Shown piece by piece: positions 1 to 10,916 of a DNA stretch of 64,000 nucleotides. Position 1 is the first letter of the stretch. Each line of letters starts with the position of its first letter. The notes below the pieces were generated by a model. It saw nothing but the letters and a program-made list of their open reading frames with translations. It searched no databases and was not told the DNA's origin. This stretch comes from Closterium sp. Naga37s-1 (Eukaryota; Streptophyta; Zygnematophyceae; Desmidiales; Closteriaceae): contig CANJKZ010001018.1 of the NCBI GenBank assembly GCA_947471745.1, positions 2,288,001 through 2,352,000 on the forward strand, read 5' to 3'. Both the position numbers and the translations under genes were made by a program.

Positions 1-2999
1 CCCTCAGTAGCAGCCTTGGCGGACCAGAAGGCAAACTCAACGCCCTGCCCTTTCAGCCACTCAGCCCACAGCCGCCGCACAGCAGCAGGCAGCAGATCGG
101 CCTTATTCAGCAGCAGCAGCGTGCGGCTCGGCGAACCCTCCTCTCTGGCCCTTCTGCTGCTGCTGCTGCTGCTGCTGCTCCCATCTGCCACGTCCCTGTT
201 GCTCCCGTCTGCCAAGTCCTTATTGCTCTCGTCTTTCGAGTTGCTGCTGTTGCTGCTGCTGCTGCTCTCGGTACTGTGTTTGGGCCCTGCGGCCAGCTCG
301 TGCACGTACGCTTCAAGGTCAGAGCAGCGGTAGAAGAGCGGGTCCCGGCTGTCCACCACGGTTACCACCTGGAAAGACAAGGGGTTACAATGGATGTCAA
401 GGATATGAGGAATGTGAGAGGGTGCTGCGCCCAGCTCTTGGACGTAGGCTTCTAAGTCAGAGCAGCGGTAGAAGAGCGGGTCCCGACTGTCCACCACGGT
501 TACCACCTGCAAGAGGGGTTACAGTGGATGGATTGGGAAGGGGCTTCAGTCAGCTAAAAGGTCAATGCAAGAAGAGGGTCCCGACTGTCCACCACGGTTA
601 CCACCTGGATAGACAAGGGGTTACAGCGGATAACACAGTTACAATTGGATTACATACAATGGATGGTAACAGTTACTCCAGTGAGACACTACAGTACGCA
701 TGAGACTCACAATGGCTAAACTGGTGGCTGGCTAAACAACAGACCTGTCAGTAACTGGGTAACCACTCACCAGGTGGCTTCTCTCCAGCACTCGCCACAG
801 CTGTCGCCAGATGTCAAGGTTCTTCTCGAATGGGGTTACCACCAGGTGGTTGTTCTCCTCCACCCTGCCACATAGTCACCCCACATTCGTTACAGTCACA
901 CAGAAGTACAGTCACATTCGATTACAGTCACGCACAAATGCAACACAAATGGTGACACTCAGGATGCAACGCACATGAACATGCACCATCAATGAACACA
1001 TCCCCCACTCCCTCCTCCCCCTTCTCCCTTCCCCCCATGCAACATCATCCCCTTCCACCCCTAGCTCGCTCTTCCCTTCCCCCCGCCCCCTCCTTCCTCC
1101 CCTCCTCTCCCCTCCTCTCCCCTCCCCTCCGCTCCCCTCCACCCACCTTCCGCACCCTCCCACCCTTTCCCCCCCAGCCACTCACGCGGAGAGAGATCGC
1201 CTCCATTCCAGGAAAGCCGCCTTCTCACTAGCGTCCAACTCTGCTGACGTCATGCTCGCGCTCCACTTGGGCCTGGGGGCGAAGAAGTGAGAGAGGCGGA
1301 TGGGAGGGAGACGGGGAGAAAGGGGAGCAGGGGGAGGGGGGGGGGGGTTGGCGGAGGAAGGAGGGGAAAGGGAAGGGAAGAGGGGTGAGAAGGGGCAGCA
1401 TGCATTTTGTTTTCACCTCATAACTGCTTTCTATTGAAACAAGGAATAAACTTGGAATTTTAACCACAGCTGATCACTCAACTCTTCTCGTGCCAACTTC
1501 TCTTCACGAATCACTCAACAGACGCCCAAGCAAGTTCCCCCTCCTCTCATCCCCTCCTCTGCTCTTCTCCCTCCCCATTCCCGTCCCCTCTGCTCTCCGC
1601 TCACCGTCTTGGGATGGTAAGAAGCTTCCGATGAAGTTCCTCCTGCTCCCTGCGCTCGCTGATGCTGCCGCCTTTCCCACCTGCCGCCCCCAAATCATGA
1701 CTGCCATGATTCGGAGAAAGGGGGGGGGGGGGAAGGAAGGGAGGGGGGAGGGGAGGGGAAGGGGGAAAGGGGAGGGGGGGAAAGGGGAGGGAGAATAACG
1801 ATTTCTTGTGAAGATTTCAGGGGAGAAGGCGGGCCGTTTAAGCCCTGAGCCCATACATCCCCACTCAAACAATCAAACAAGGGAGGGTGAAAGGGGAACC
1901 TTTTTTTTTTTTTTTTTTTGTGACGATTAGGGTGTGATTGTGTAAGGCGAAAGACCTCCAGCGAGAATTGGGTTGAGCTTCTTATAATTTTGGATAGCGA
2001 CTGAAATTTCCAGCGAGAGTTGTGTGGAGCGAGTGGCGGGAAAGGGACTCGCTGTGAGGGTGTTTTGAGTCGACTCAAAACACGACTCATCACACGCGTT
2101 GTGTGGAGCGAGTGGCGGGGAAGAGACTCGCTGTGAGGGTTGGGAGGTGGATGGGGGTGTCTTAAACGCCTACAAACAGACTCTTCCCCCTTGCACCCCC
2201 GCATTCTGTGAAGAGTCGGTGTGGGGGGAGGGGAGGAGGGTCGGTTGGGGGATGGACGGGCGCGCCAACCAGCCCTCCGCCGCCCAGCCTACAGACACTC
2301 TCGCAGACGAGAGCTGCGAGAAGGGAGAACTGGGTGGAGAAAGGTGGACGGCGGACGGCGGACGGCGGAGAGCGGAGGGCGGAGGGGGGAATACGGAGGG
2401 AGGTGGGCGGAAGGCGGCTCAGGGTAAAAGCGCGCCAGACCTTCAAATTTGGGGGTTTACGGCAACGATGCTTGAACCTTCGCAGGTGCCTGTAATATGA
2501 CCCCTCAGTCATAGATTCGGGTTCGGGGTTCAGGGTTTACATGGAAAACCCTAATAAGACGCATCTACACGTAGCAGCTTTGCACCAACCGTGCTGGCGC
2601 CCAAGAAATTACTGGCAAGAGCAGCAGCGCACAACCCGCGGACGAAACAACACACGACCAGCAAGTACAGCTAAGATCCCACAATCTAGGGGGGTGAAAC
2701 CAAACCCTACACCCTGATATTATTTCTGATCGTTCCGCTTCTCACCCATCTAGGTAGATTATCTCGGCGTTGCCTCTCTGGGCGGCGAACTCCCGCCCTG
2801 CCAGCTCAGCAGTCGTCAGCAGCTCCTCCAGGTCACTCTGATCCACCACCGACACCAGCGCCGGTTTCGCCGCCGCTTCCGCCGCGGCGATGACGTGGCG
2901 TTGGCCCTCGTCGGCGTGCTGAAACTCCGAGCCGCGGTTGAATCTATGGCGGATTAGAGACGAGCCCAAGCTCCCGGAGCCTCCCTTTTTCTTCGGCAT
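1..2999 (-). CDS. LSG1: Large-subunit GTPase LSG1 (circularly permuted GTPase), 3' end outside window
   Basis: Exons in order: 2999-2746, 1664-1605, 1272-1186, 864-771, and 368-1 continuing past the left edge. All join in frame at GT-AG sites. LSG1 is a cytosolic GTPase that releases the export adaptor NMD3 from pre-60S ribosomes; that role is family knowledge. Seen here: a basic start (MPKKKGG), ERREQEEL...IPRRPKW, the block AAFLEWRR, then TPFEKNLDIWRQLWRVLERS, VVDSRDPLFYRC and the G4 motif NKADLLP. G4 comes before the other G motifs, as in circularly permuted GTPases; G1 to G3 would lie off the window. The start is the first ATG, giving the expected Lys-rich N terminus. Odd: a Ser/Asn/Asp-rich insert of about 50 residues sits just before G4, and the exon starting at 368 has two partial copies upstream of it. 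Confidence 0.92.
422..604 (-). repeat. Two extra partial copies of an LSG1 exon
   Basis: The piece 506-422 repeats the acceptor and first about 29 codons of the LSG1 exon that begins at 368 (VVTVVDSRDPLFYRC through YVQELGAAP), behind its own acceptor ending TTGCAG. A shorter piece, 604-572, repeats acceptor plus VVTVVDSRDP. Neither has a recognisable donor. They lie upstream, in transcription order, of the intact exon and probably act as intronic remnants or decoy acceptors. Confidence 0.85.
2060..2083. repeat. 24-bp perfect palindrome around GAGTCGACTC
   Basis: A perfect inverted repeat with centre TTTTGAGTCGACTCAAAA lies in the first LSG1 intron. The same core recurs at 35227-35246, 39528-39539, 52892-52901, 52981-52990 and 53061-53070. 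The copy at 35227 also shares the following bases ACGACTCAT. Confidence 0.8.
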
Positions 3000-4240
3000 C
3001 GCGTCTACGAGTCGAGTAAGCAGTGCCGCCGGCGCGGTATGCGGTGTTACGAATCACGATGCGGATTTAAAGGCGCAGGAGTTGAACTAAGACGCTTAGT
3101 TACGGGGAATTAGAAAGAGCTTTGGAAACTTGCAGAAACAAAAGATTACGGAGGTGGCAGAGAATCTACAACGAATTCGATATTGAGGGTTTTGGAGGAC
3201 AAATAGTGGTCGACAGATGATGGACCATGGAAGTTACTCGGTAACGGTGTTTCGTTTCCACGTAAAGTTGGTTACAACTACGAGTATTGAGAAAGACTTG
3301 CAAGCAATAAATTGGCCATGCGCATATAGGCATATGCTTTCTATGGAACTCGACGAAGGAACCACGATCCGATCAATATAGCCCAATCCATATTTTTAAC
3401 GCTTAGCATGTTCCTCTCCAGTAGTGTAAAATTGATTAGGTGGACCAGCATATGGACCAGTAGACCATACTTCAAAGGAACATCACTCATTGAGTTTTGT
3501 TTCCCATAACGAAGCACAGAACTTGGCTCGCGGGATTGGACACATTCTGGGAGAGGTTCTGCTTGTACGCGTCAGTAGTAGGCAAGGTTCATCCGCCCCT
3601 CGCTTGGCATCCCACAACCACAAACATCCACGATTCCACGTGCAAGCGGACATCGATTCACGGTGCTTTCAAAGCCAATTTTCGCTCGGTCACTTCACAT
3701 CTGAACTCGACCTGGAAATCGGCGCCTCGTTGCAATCACGTCATGCTGGGGTGGAATGGATGGGCGACACGGGAATTCCGTCGTGAGAGCCACTCGTTAC
3801 GCACGATAACCAGGATGGACCTGGGCTAACATCTCGAGCAATTCGCATTTCTGGGGCAAATTCAGCCTTCACCGGGACAGCCTGCTGATTACGTCCCAGA
3901 CGAGTCGCATGTGTGCCCGAAGAGGAATTTATTGTTTGGCGACAGTGATGGGACTTCGCTAGGGGAGAATCCAGAGGTGGCCGAATCTCGCCGCCCGTTC
4001 GCTCCCTTCTGCATTCCTCTTCGTGAAGCTTTCACGAAAACCCTCACGAGCAGCCCAACCCAACCCACAAAGCACCAGGATGTGCTGCGATGGGGACGCG
4101 ACGCGATTCGTGATACACCACAACTTTCTTGCCATACAAAAACTCGATCCTCAGCACTCATTTTCATCATCGATAACAATCGCATCTTCAATCCCAGTGC
4201 ATCCTGTCTCTTGACAATCAGAAGCTAACAGCAGCAAGCC
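3000..4240. other. Intergenic region between LSG1 (-) and carbonic anhydrase (+)
   Basis: A divergent upstream region of about 1.24 kb. The short open frames around 3490-4228 overlap on both strands and lack homology, signal or splice support. No RNA gene or repeat was recognised. It should contain both promoters, but no clear TATA box was found. Confidence 0.6.
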
Positions 4241-5502
4241 ATGGCTCGCTCAATCGCCGTCGCCCTTGTGCTGCTCGCAGCTTTCGCCGCTGTGGCCAAT
4301 GCCGCAACTGGGGCTTTCACCTACGAGAAGAGTGGCACTGACTGGTCGGTAGGGACCAACCCCCGCACGTGCAATCCAAATTTCCTCAATTCTCCAATCG
4401 CCAAACAATCGGCAGTCATAGCAACGCGTTAGCCCGCTAGCTCTTCGCTCTCAGCAGCCGCAACCATCTCACTGTGTGTGCGTATCACGCCCATTGCCTT
4501 CGCACTGACTCGACCTTTCAATGTTCGTCTGGATTCGATATTCGTTTGGCTGCGACGTGCAGGGCGCGTGCGCGACAGGCGAGCGCCAATCGCCGGTGAA
4601 CATCGTGATGGACAAGACGGTGCAGAGCAAGAAGCCGGAGCTCTTCTCGCTCGAGTACGGCAGCACCAGCAAGCAGGCGTCCGTCGTCAACAAGGGCTCC
4701 ACCATCCGTGAGTCCCAAACCTCAGCCCCAGGGGAGAGGAAAATTGCATTATTACGCACGGTGTGAATTCGCGACTTTACTCGAATTGCCTTGATGGTAC
4801 TACCACGTTCGAGAAAAAACTTTGCTGCGCATCCGGGACTTCGTCTGTATTTATACTGCCGTCGTTTGTAGTAACAAAAGCGTCGAAAAGGCTTCCCCGG
4901 CCGTACTCAATCCAAAACCCCCTACCATCGTTCCATCCCCTTTCTCTCCGCTGTTTATCGCAGAGGTGATTCCCGCTCCGGAGGAGACGCACCTGCTGCA
5001 TCTCGCATCGGGCGACTACAAGCTGCTGCAGATGCACGTGCACACGTACTCGGAGCACGCGATCAACGGGCTGTTCGCGCCCATGGAGGCGCACTTCGTG
5101 CACGTGAACACGCTCGACCCCAAGAAGCTGGCGGTCGTGGGCGTCATGCTGCGCGTGCACCGCCACGACGACGACTCCGCGTGGGTCAACCAGTGGCTGC
5201 CGCAGGCGCCCGTGGAGAACAACGCGAATGCCAACATTTCCATCACGCCCAACTTCTGGAGCGAGATGTTCGACGCGTCGTCCGGCTTCTGGGCGTATCC
5301 CGGCTCGCTCACCACGCCCGAGTGCGACGAGATTGTTTCGTGGCACGTGCTGCGCAAGGCGCAGCCGCTCTCCGTGGCGCAGACGATTCAGTTCATGAAC
5401 ATTATGGCGGTTTCCAACCAGGATCGCACCGACAACCGCATGCCCCAGCCGCTCAACGGCCGCACCATCTACTTCCACTACCCTGCTGCTGCCGCCAAGT
5501 AA
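4241..5502 (+). CDS. Secreted alpha-type carbonic anhydrase
   Basis: Three exons, 4241-4348, 4563-4707 and 4964-5502, encode 263 residues, normal for the family. The enzyme interconverts CO2 and bicarbonate. An N-terminal hydrophobic signal peptide (cleavage near ANA-A, residue 21) implies an extracellular or periplasmic place, possibly for inorganic carbon supply. Seen motifs: CATGERQSPVNI after the first junction; zinc ligands His109 and His111 (QMHVH) and His128 (EAHFVH); gate residue Glu115 (SEH); and SLTTPEC, whose Thr202 matches the conserved active-site threonine. Joining exon 2 to exon 3 makes STIQVIP, as expected for the family. An AATAAA overlaps the stop codon. No exon duplications occur here, unlike several neighbours. 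Substrate-level activity is inferred from intact ligands. Confidence 0.93.
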
Positions 5503-5507
5503 ATAAA
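5502..5507 (+). terminator. AATAAA polyadenylation signal overlapping the stop codon
   Basis: AATAAA begins on the last base of the TAA stop of the carbonic anhydrase. If used, it gives a very short 3' UTR. Plants tolerate many signal variants, so use is uncertain. Confidence 0.4.
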
Positions 5508-6932
5508 TGGCCTGACTTTTTCGTGCCATGGTAGGATGCGGTAGCCAGAGTGTAGCTCCTACCTTGCATTGCAGTCTTGCATGAGCTTGTGTTGATTTGT
5601 TCTAAAATGAAACGTCAATCTGGCTCTCGCCTTGTTACGAATCCAATGTGCCAGTTCATGATTAATAATGCATCCAATCCTCTTGCGAGTCTGGATTCCC
5701 TAATTACAATCATATATGATAAGTGCGTACCAAGGGGTGAAGGTTCCACCTCCAGCTTTCCTTGTGCTGTTTGCCTTTCTCCTTGTGTCGTTTGGAAGTC
5801 AAATTGCATAGAACTGGTACTTCGCACTGTGTCAGTGCAGGCATCCATCCCAATCTTCACTTTCCAGTTGACCTATGTACTTGCTGAAAGTGATAACTCT
5901 GCACGTGAGAATCTAGTGCTTGCACTAGAAATGCTATTTTACCTTAATCCTAAGCTGTCATGTTCCAACTCTGGCTTGTGGATCATATGTGGACATCGAG
6001 CTACAATTAGGCTTGTGTTAATGCAGATCATGACCCATTCACCAAGTATAGTTCGGGATGGATACGACCAACCTCCAAATCTGCCCTTTTCTCTGATCTT
6101 CTGGAAGGCTTATCGTGGCAGAAGATGATTCTGAGTCCGATTTACAGGCAACGCTGTCAGAATCTGATTATGAGTGTAGACGTAGGTGCACGTTGAGCGA
6201 AATGAGGGGGTTTGTGATTTTGAAGATTTAATGGAATGCGAAATATGATACACAGACCACGTGTAGTCAGGAAATGATTTTACAGATGTCGAGCTTTTCC
6301 CTCCGAGCCTTCTCTGACGCAGGAGCTGCCGGAAAATGCGTCTTGGCAGACGACGATTTTCCACCCATTTGCCAACATGCGCCTCGATTAGGTGAATTTC
6401 GCGACTTGGCAGGACCACGCGCGATTCGATACTCTTCAAATTTTCACTCAAATGTTGCCACCGCACAGCGGGAATTGGAAGCCCCTCTTCGTGCAATTCG
6501 CGCCCCTTTCTGCTCTGTGGGTTGGATTGGATCCATCCATGAGCCAGGTTTGCACTGGGGAGAGTGAGATGGGATGGGATGGGAAACCTGTAATTTCGAG
6601 CTGAGTTGCTGCAGTGGATGGAGCTGCCCTTGCCGTTCTGACTTGCTCCAACCGCATGGAAGTTGGTCAAACAACCATATCACCACCTCGCGAGCGAGAC
6701 ATAAACACACAGCTGCTTACCTTAAAAGGTCACGACGAGCAGTTGTCATCGCAACTATTTAGAGCGTTCGACAGTCCAGGGTGGCAGGTAGGCAGTCCAA
6801 GCACACAATCATTCGTTCCAGCTGCAGTATCGCTTTCGTTTAGGATTTCGGACCACCACATTGAGTCTTAGCTGCAAGAAGGCAATATTTTTCTCTAATA
6901 ACAGCAATCTGTATCCGCTGATAGTGGCGACC
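5508..6932. other. Intergenic region
   Basis: Contains the 3' end of the carbonic anhydrase transcript and the promoter of the pectate-lyase-like gene. A 183-codon frame at 5577-6128 has no recognisable domain or motif and is treated as chance. No RNA gene or mobile element was recognised. Confidence 0.5.
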
Positions 6933-9900
6933 ATGGGGGATACCACGAGACGCTTGAAAGCGTTGCTTTTGCTCATTTTCGTCGTCACCGCGACGCAAGG
7001 TGCCGCGGCGTTGGGCGAGCTTCCGAACACGCCATGCGAGGGCGACTCCAGCCAATCCGCGCACTTCTGGTGGCCACGTGCCGTCAGAACCGTCCGCGGC
7101 AGAAGCGCTCTTGAGACGGCAGCAGGGAGCGACGGTTTTGCAGCGATGGGGACAGCTGCCGAGCCTCGGAAGCTCGGCGCGCAGTTGGCCGCGCCATCCG
7201 CCGGCCCCACTTTCGCGGAAGTTCTCGCTGCATCTGTCGTTACCCCTGGCAGCGCCGATCCCGCTGGGGCAGTTACCGCCACGCCTCTCCCTGCTGCTTC
7301 TGCCGCTGCTGCCGCGCCTGCAGCTTCTCGGCCCGTTGTTTCCACTAACGCAGCTCCTACCGCTCCGGTAAAGACTCCCACTGGGAAACCCACGCCTGCT
7401 GCACTCGCCAAGGGAAAGCCAGCCATCAATGGCGCCGCCGCAGCCGCAGCCGCCGCTCCCGCGTCCCTACCTGCGCCGAAGCAGGGTGGCCCCACGCCGA
7501 AGCAGGGTGGCCCCACGCCGAAGCAGAGTGGGCCCACGCCGAAGCAGAGTGGGCCCACGCCGAAGCAGAGTGGGCCCACGCCGAAGCAGAGTGGGCCCAC
7601 GCCGAAGCAGAGTGACTCCTCGCCGAAGCAGAGTGGTTCTGTGCCGAAGCTGCCCCCTGTTCCCAAACCGGACGCACCTAAGCCCGACGCGTCCCATCCT
7701 AAGCCCGGTGCTCTTCCCTCCAATCCCGCACCTTCAGCAAAGCCACTCGCAACCGTTCTATCAGCTGGTAGCTCACCGCTGGTAACGACCAAGGCCGTCA
7801 ACTCGACTGGTGCAGCTGGCAATTCGACTGGTGCAGTCGGCAATTCTACCGCCCCGGCAGGAAATAGCACCGGGTCAGCGGGGAACTCTACCGAGGCAGC
7901 GACTACTCCGGCATATGCCGTGGGATCGCGCGACTGCCAGTACGGGCAAGTCAAGCAGCTTCACGCATGCGCCGTTGGATTCGCGCAGTCCGCCAAGATC
8001 CGCGGCGGCCAGTGGCCGACATCATCGTTGTACGAAGTTGAAACGGAAGATGACACGGTGGTGAACGGGAGGCCCGTGGAGAAATCGTTGCGGTTCGCGC
8101 TGATGAATTTCCCCGAGGGGGTGATCATCACGTTTGCGCGAAGCATGGAGATCGTGCTACAGAGTAACCTGTTTTTGCGTTCGCGAGTGACGATCGACGG
8201 GCGCGGCGTGCACGTGCGCATCACCAATGGCAGCATCGTCCTGCAAAACGTGAATGACGTCATCATTCATAATATCGAAGGTACGGAGTCGCTCTAGGTC
8301 TCTAAATTCATAGTATTCTCTATTGTTCCTCCCTTTCCGCTTCCTTCTCTTTCCCCCAATCATCCCTACACTTCCCCCAGCTTCCAACCTCTCCCTTTCT
8401 ATTATCACACACTCAACCTCACTCGAATCTTTCCTGTTCACTGTCTGTCCCATTGCGTGCTGCCGATGTTGTAACAGTGTCGGGTAACCCGCGAGGCGAT
8501 CTGATTCCCATCTACAACAGCAGCCGCGTGTGGATCGACCACTGCCGCCTGCAGGACGCCCTGACGGGCACGGTCGACGTGGCAAGGGGCTCCACTGACG
8601 TCACCATCTCAAATTCCTACATCAGCAGCCGCGGCCAGACGATGCAGGTAATGGGCGCATATCCCTGGTAGATGCAGACATACCCCGGCTGATAACACAA
8701 TAAACCAATTACCGGGTCGAAATAAGGAACATTTTGTTGCTACCTTTCCCCTCTCCTTGCATTCCTACCCTATAGCGCCGGCTCCCCATTCACCCCCAAA
8801 CTACCTTTTCCCTCTCTGACCCCCCTCCCCCCTTCGTCTTCTTGTTCCTCTCCCCTCCTTTCCCGTCCCGGCCTTAGTTTATCATCGGCCCTTCTCGCTC
8901 CCGTTCACCTACGTTTTTTTCAATTCCTCTTCAATGCTTCCCCTTCTTAACCCTTTTCTCCGGCCATCCCTCCCGTTTCTCTCTCCACCCGCTTGCAGCT
9001 TGGCTTGTCGGACACTGAAGAAGCGGACAAGAATATGCGAGTCACGATCTACCGCAATTGGTTCAACACATCCGGCTCCATGCAACCCCTCTGCCGCAAG
9101 GGACGCTGCCACGTGGCAAACAACCTCTACACCCACTGGTCCTACTACTGCCTCGCCGCGCGCCGCGGCGCGCAAATCCGGTCAGAGAAAAACTTTTTCC
9201 GGCCGGCGCCGGGCTCGGCGCGACAGGAGGTGACGCCGTGGTATAGAGGCATGCCGGCCACAGATGTTTGGTCCGACGCTACCGTCACTATCGCTTCGTT
9301 CCAAGACTACATGGCTGGAGGCGCGACGTTTAACAAGACGGCGTATGCCGGCCCCACTCCGATCTTCACGCCTCCCTACGTGCTGACGATGCCGCGGAAC
9401 CCACGTCAGATGGCGCCTGTTTTGAGAATTAACTGCGGTCCCAAGTACGATGTCGATTCTGCTCTGCCCCCTGCTTCCGGACAGTTCCTTCCGCCTGCCC
9501 CGCCGACCCCATCCCCCACGACTCCTCCTGCGACTGCGAACACTACGGCTACTGGTAACAGCACTACCGCAGGTAACAACACTACCGCTGGTAACAACAC
9601 TACCAGTGGTAACAGCACCGTTACACCGAGCTCGAACGATTGCCAGTATTCCATTGCGGGTGCCGGAATTGCCCTTGGGAGTTGCGCGATGGGTTTCGCC
9701 GCTCCGGGTTTGGTCGGTGGTGCTGGGAAATCCACATACGTCGTCACTTTAGAGGAGGATTCGACTTCCGCTACAAGACAGGGTTCGCTTCGGTGGGGAA
9801 TCTCGAATTTCTACAAAACTGGCGCTACTATCACATTCGCTCGCGACATGACAATTCAACTAATGGCGCCGCTATATGTGAAATCGTTCATGACTCTGGA

Positions 9901-10916
9901 TGGGCGAGGGGTCAACGTGAAAATCGTGGGAGACAGCCTGCTGGTGCAACACTCAAGTCAAGTCATCATTCATAACATTGAATGTAAGTCTTGGGCCAAG
10001 CTTCATCAAATGCTTCTCATGCACTTCCAAAATTTCCTCTCTAGCACCACTGCCTCTACCCAATGCCACCTTTATCACTCTTTGCCATTTCAATCTACAC
10101 CACCTCAACTTATACCATTGTGCTTCTCCACCCCCCCAATCCGTGCTTGCAGTTTCCAGCAGCAGAACTTCTCCAGCAACAATCTCTCTCTACAACACAA
10201 GCAGCACGTGGATCGACCACTGCCGCTTCTCCAACCTCTCAGCCACCCTCCCAGCCATCGAGCTCGCTCGTAACAGCACCGCGGTTACCATCTCCAACAA
10301 TCTCTTCTATGGCACGCTCGGCACGCAGACCCTCACTGCCTCGGCAAGCCCAGCCTCGGGGATAGGCTCGGCACTCCACCTGGGCCAATCAGATGGCGAC
10401 GGAATTAACCGCGACATGAATGTAACTGTCTACAGGAACTGGTTCCAGTCGCTATCTGCAATGCAGCCGATGTGCAGGCTAGGCAAGTGCCACGTGGCAA
10501 ACAATCTCTACACCAACTGGACTGGGAGCGCAGTGGAAGCCAGGATGGCGGCCCAGGTGCTGCTGCAGAGCAACCTCTTTATAAGCGGACCAGATTCAGT
10601 ACAAGTGGTGGCGAACACCACGTCTGTCCCTCCAGGTGTAGTAGCGGAAGCAGGTAGCAACACCACCAACACCACCAACGTTATCAAGGCTTCACCTGGA
10701 GCAAGTGCAGCTGCGGCTGGGGCAGTTGCAGCAGGTGCAGGTGCAGCTGGGGCAGGTGCCAATGTAACTGCAACTGCAGCTGGTACAGCAACAGTGGGCC
10801 CTACAGTGAACGCCACTCAGGTGTTCACTCCGCCGTACGATCTTCCTCTGGGGGATCCGAGCACTCTGCTCTTCGCTGTCTTCATGAAGCTGAATGCCGG
10901 TCCCCATGCCAACTAA
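6933..10916 (+). CDS. Secreted tandem two-domain PL1 pectate-lyase-like protein
   Basis: Exons 6933-8280, 8478-8647, 8999-9983 and 10153-10916 give 1088 residues. An ATG in good context (GACCATGG) is followed by a signal peptide (hydrophobic core LLLLIFVV). Then come an Ala/Pro/Ser-rich linker with TPKQSGP repeats, an NSTG-rich linker, PL1 domain 1 (about 333-620), a second Thr/Asn linker and PL1 domain 2 (about 719-1088). Both domains keep IIHNI, WIDHC, VTISN, YRNWF and CHVANNLYT, typical of the parallel beta-helix family that cleaves pectate in cell walls. The usual RxPxxR is MQPLCR (near 533) and MQPMCR (near 936), so the first, catalytic, Arg is Met in both. The DGxxD calcium segment is also altered. 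It may bind pectin rather than cut it. Domain 1 has an intron that domain 2 lacks. Confidence 0.9.
7486..7640 (+). repeat. 21-bp coding repeats (TPKQSGP linker)
   Basis: About seven tandem 21-bp units encode a Lys/Gln/Pro/Gly-rich spacer between the signal peptide and the first PL1 domain. The unit is a multiple of three, so copy-number change keeps the frame. The basic Pro-rich character resembles wall-protein linkers. Confidence 0.9.

Noticed and set aside
5577..6128. 183-codon plus frame after the carbonic anhydrase
   Set aside because: No domain, no signal, no splice logic; probably 3' flanking sequence.
6809..7954. 381-codon minus-strand frame opposite the pectate-lyase gene
   Set aside because: A GC-driven shadow of the repeat-rich coding exon, without independent features.
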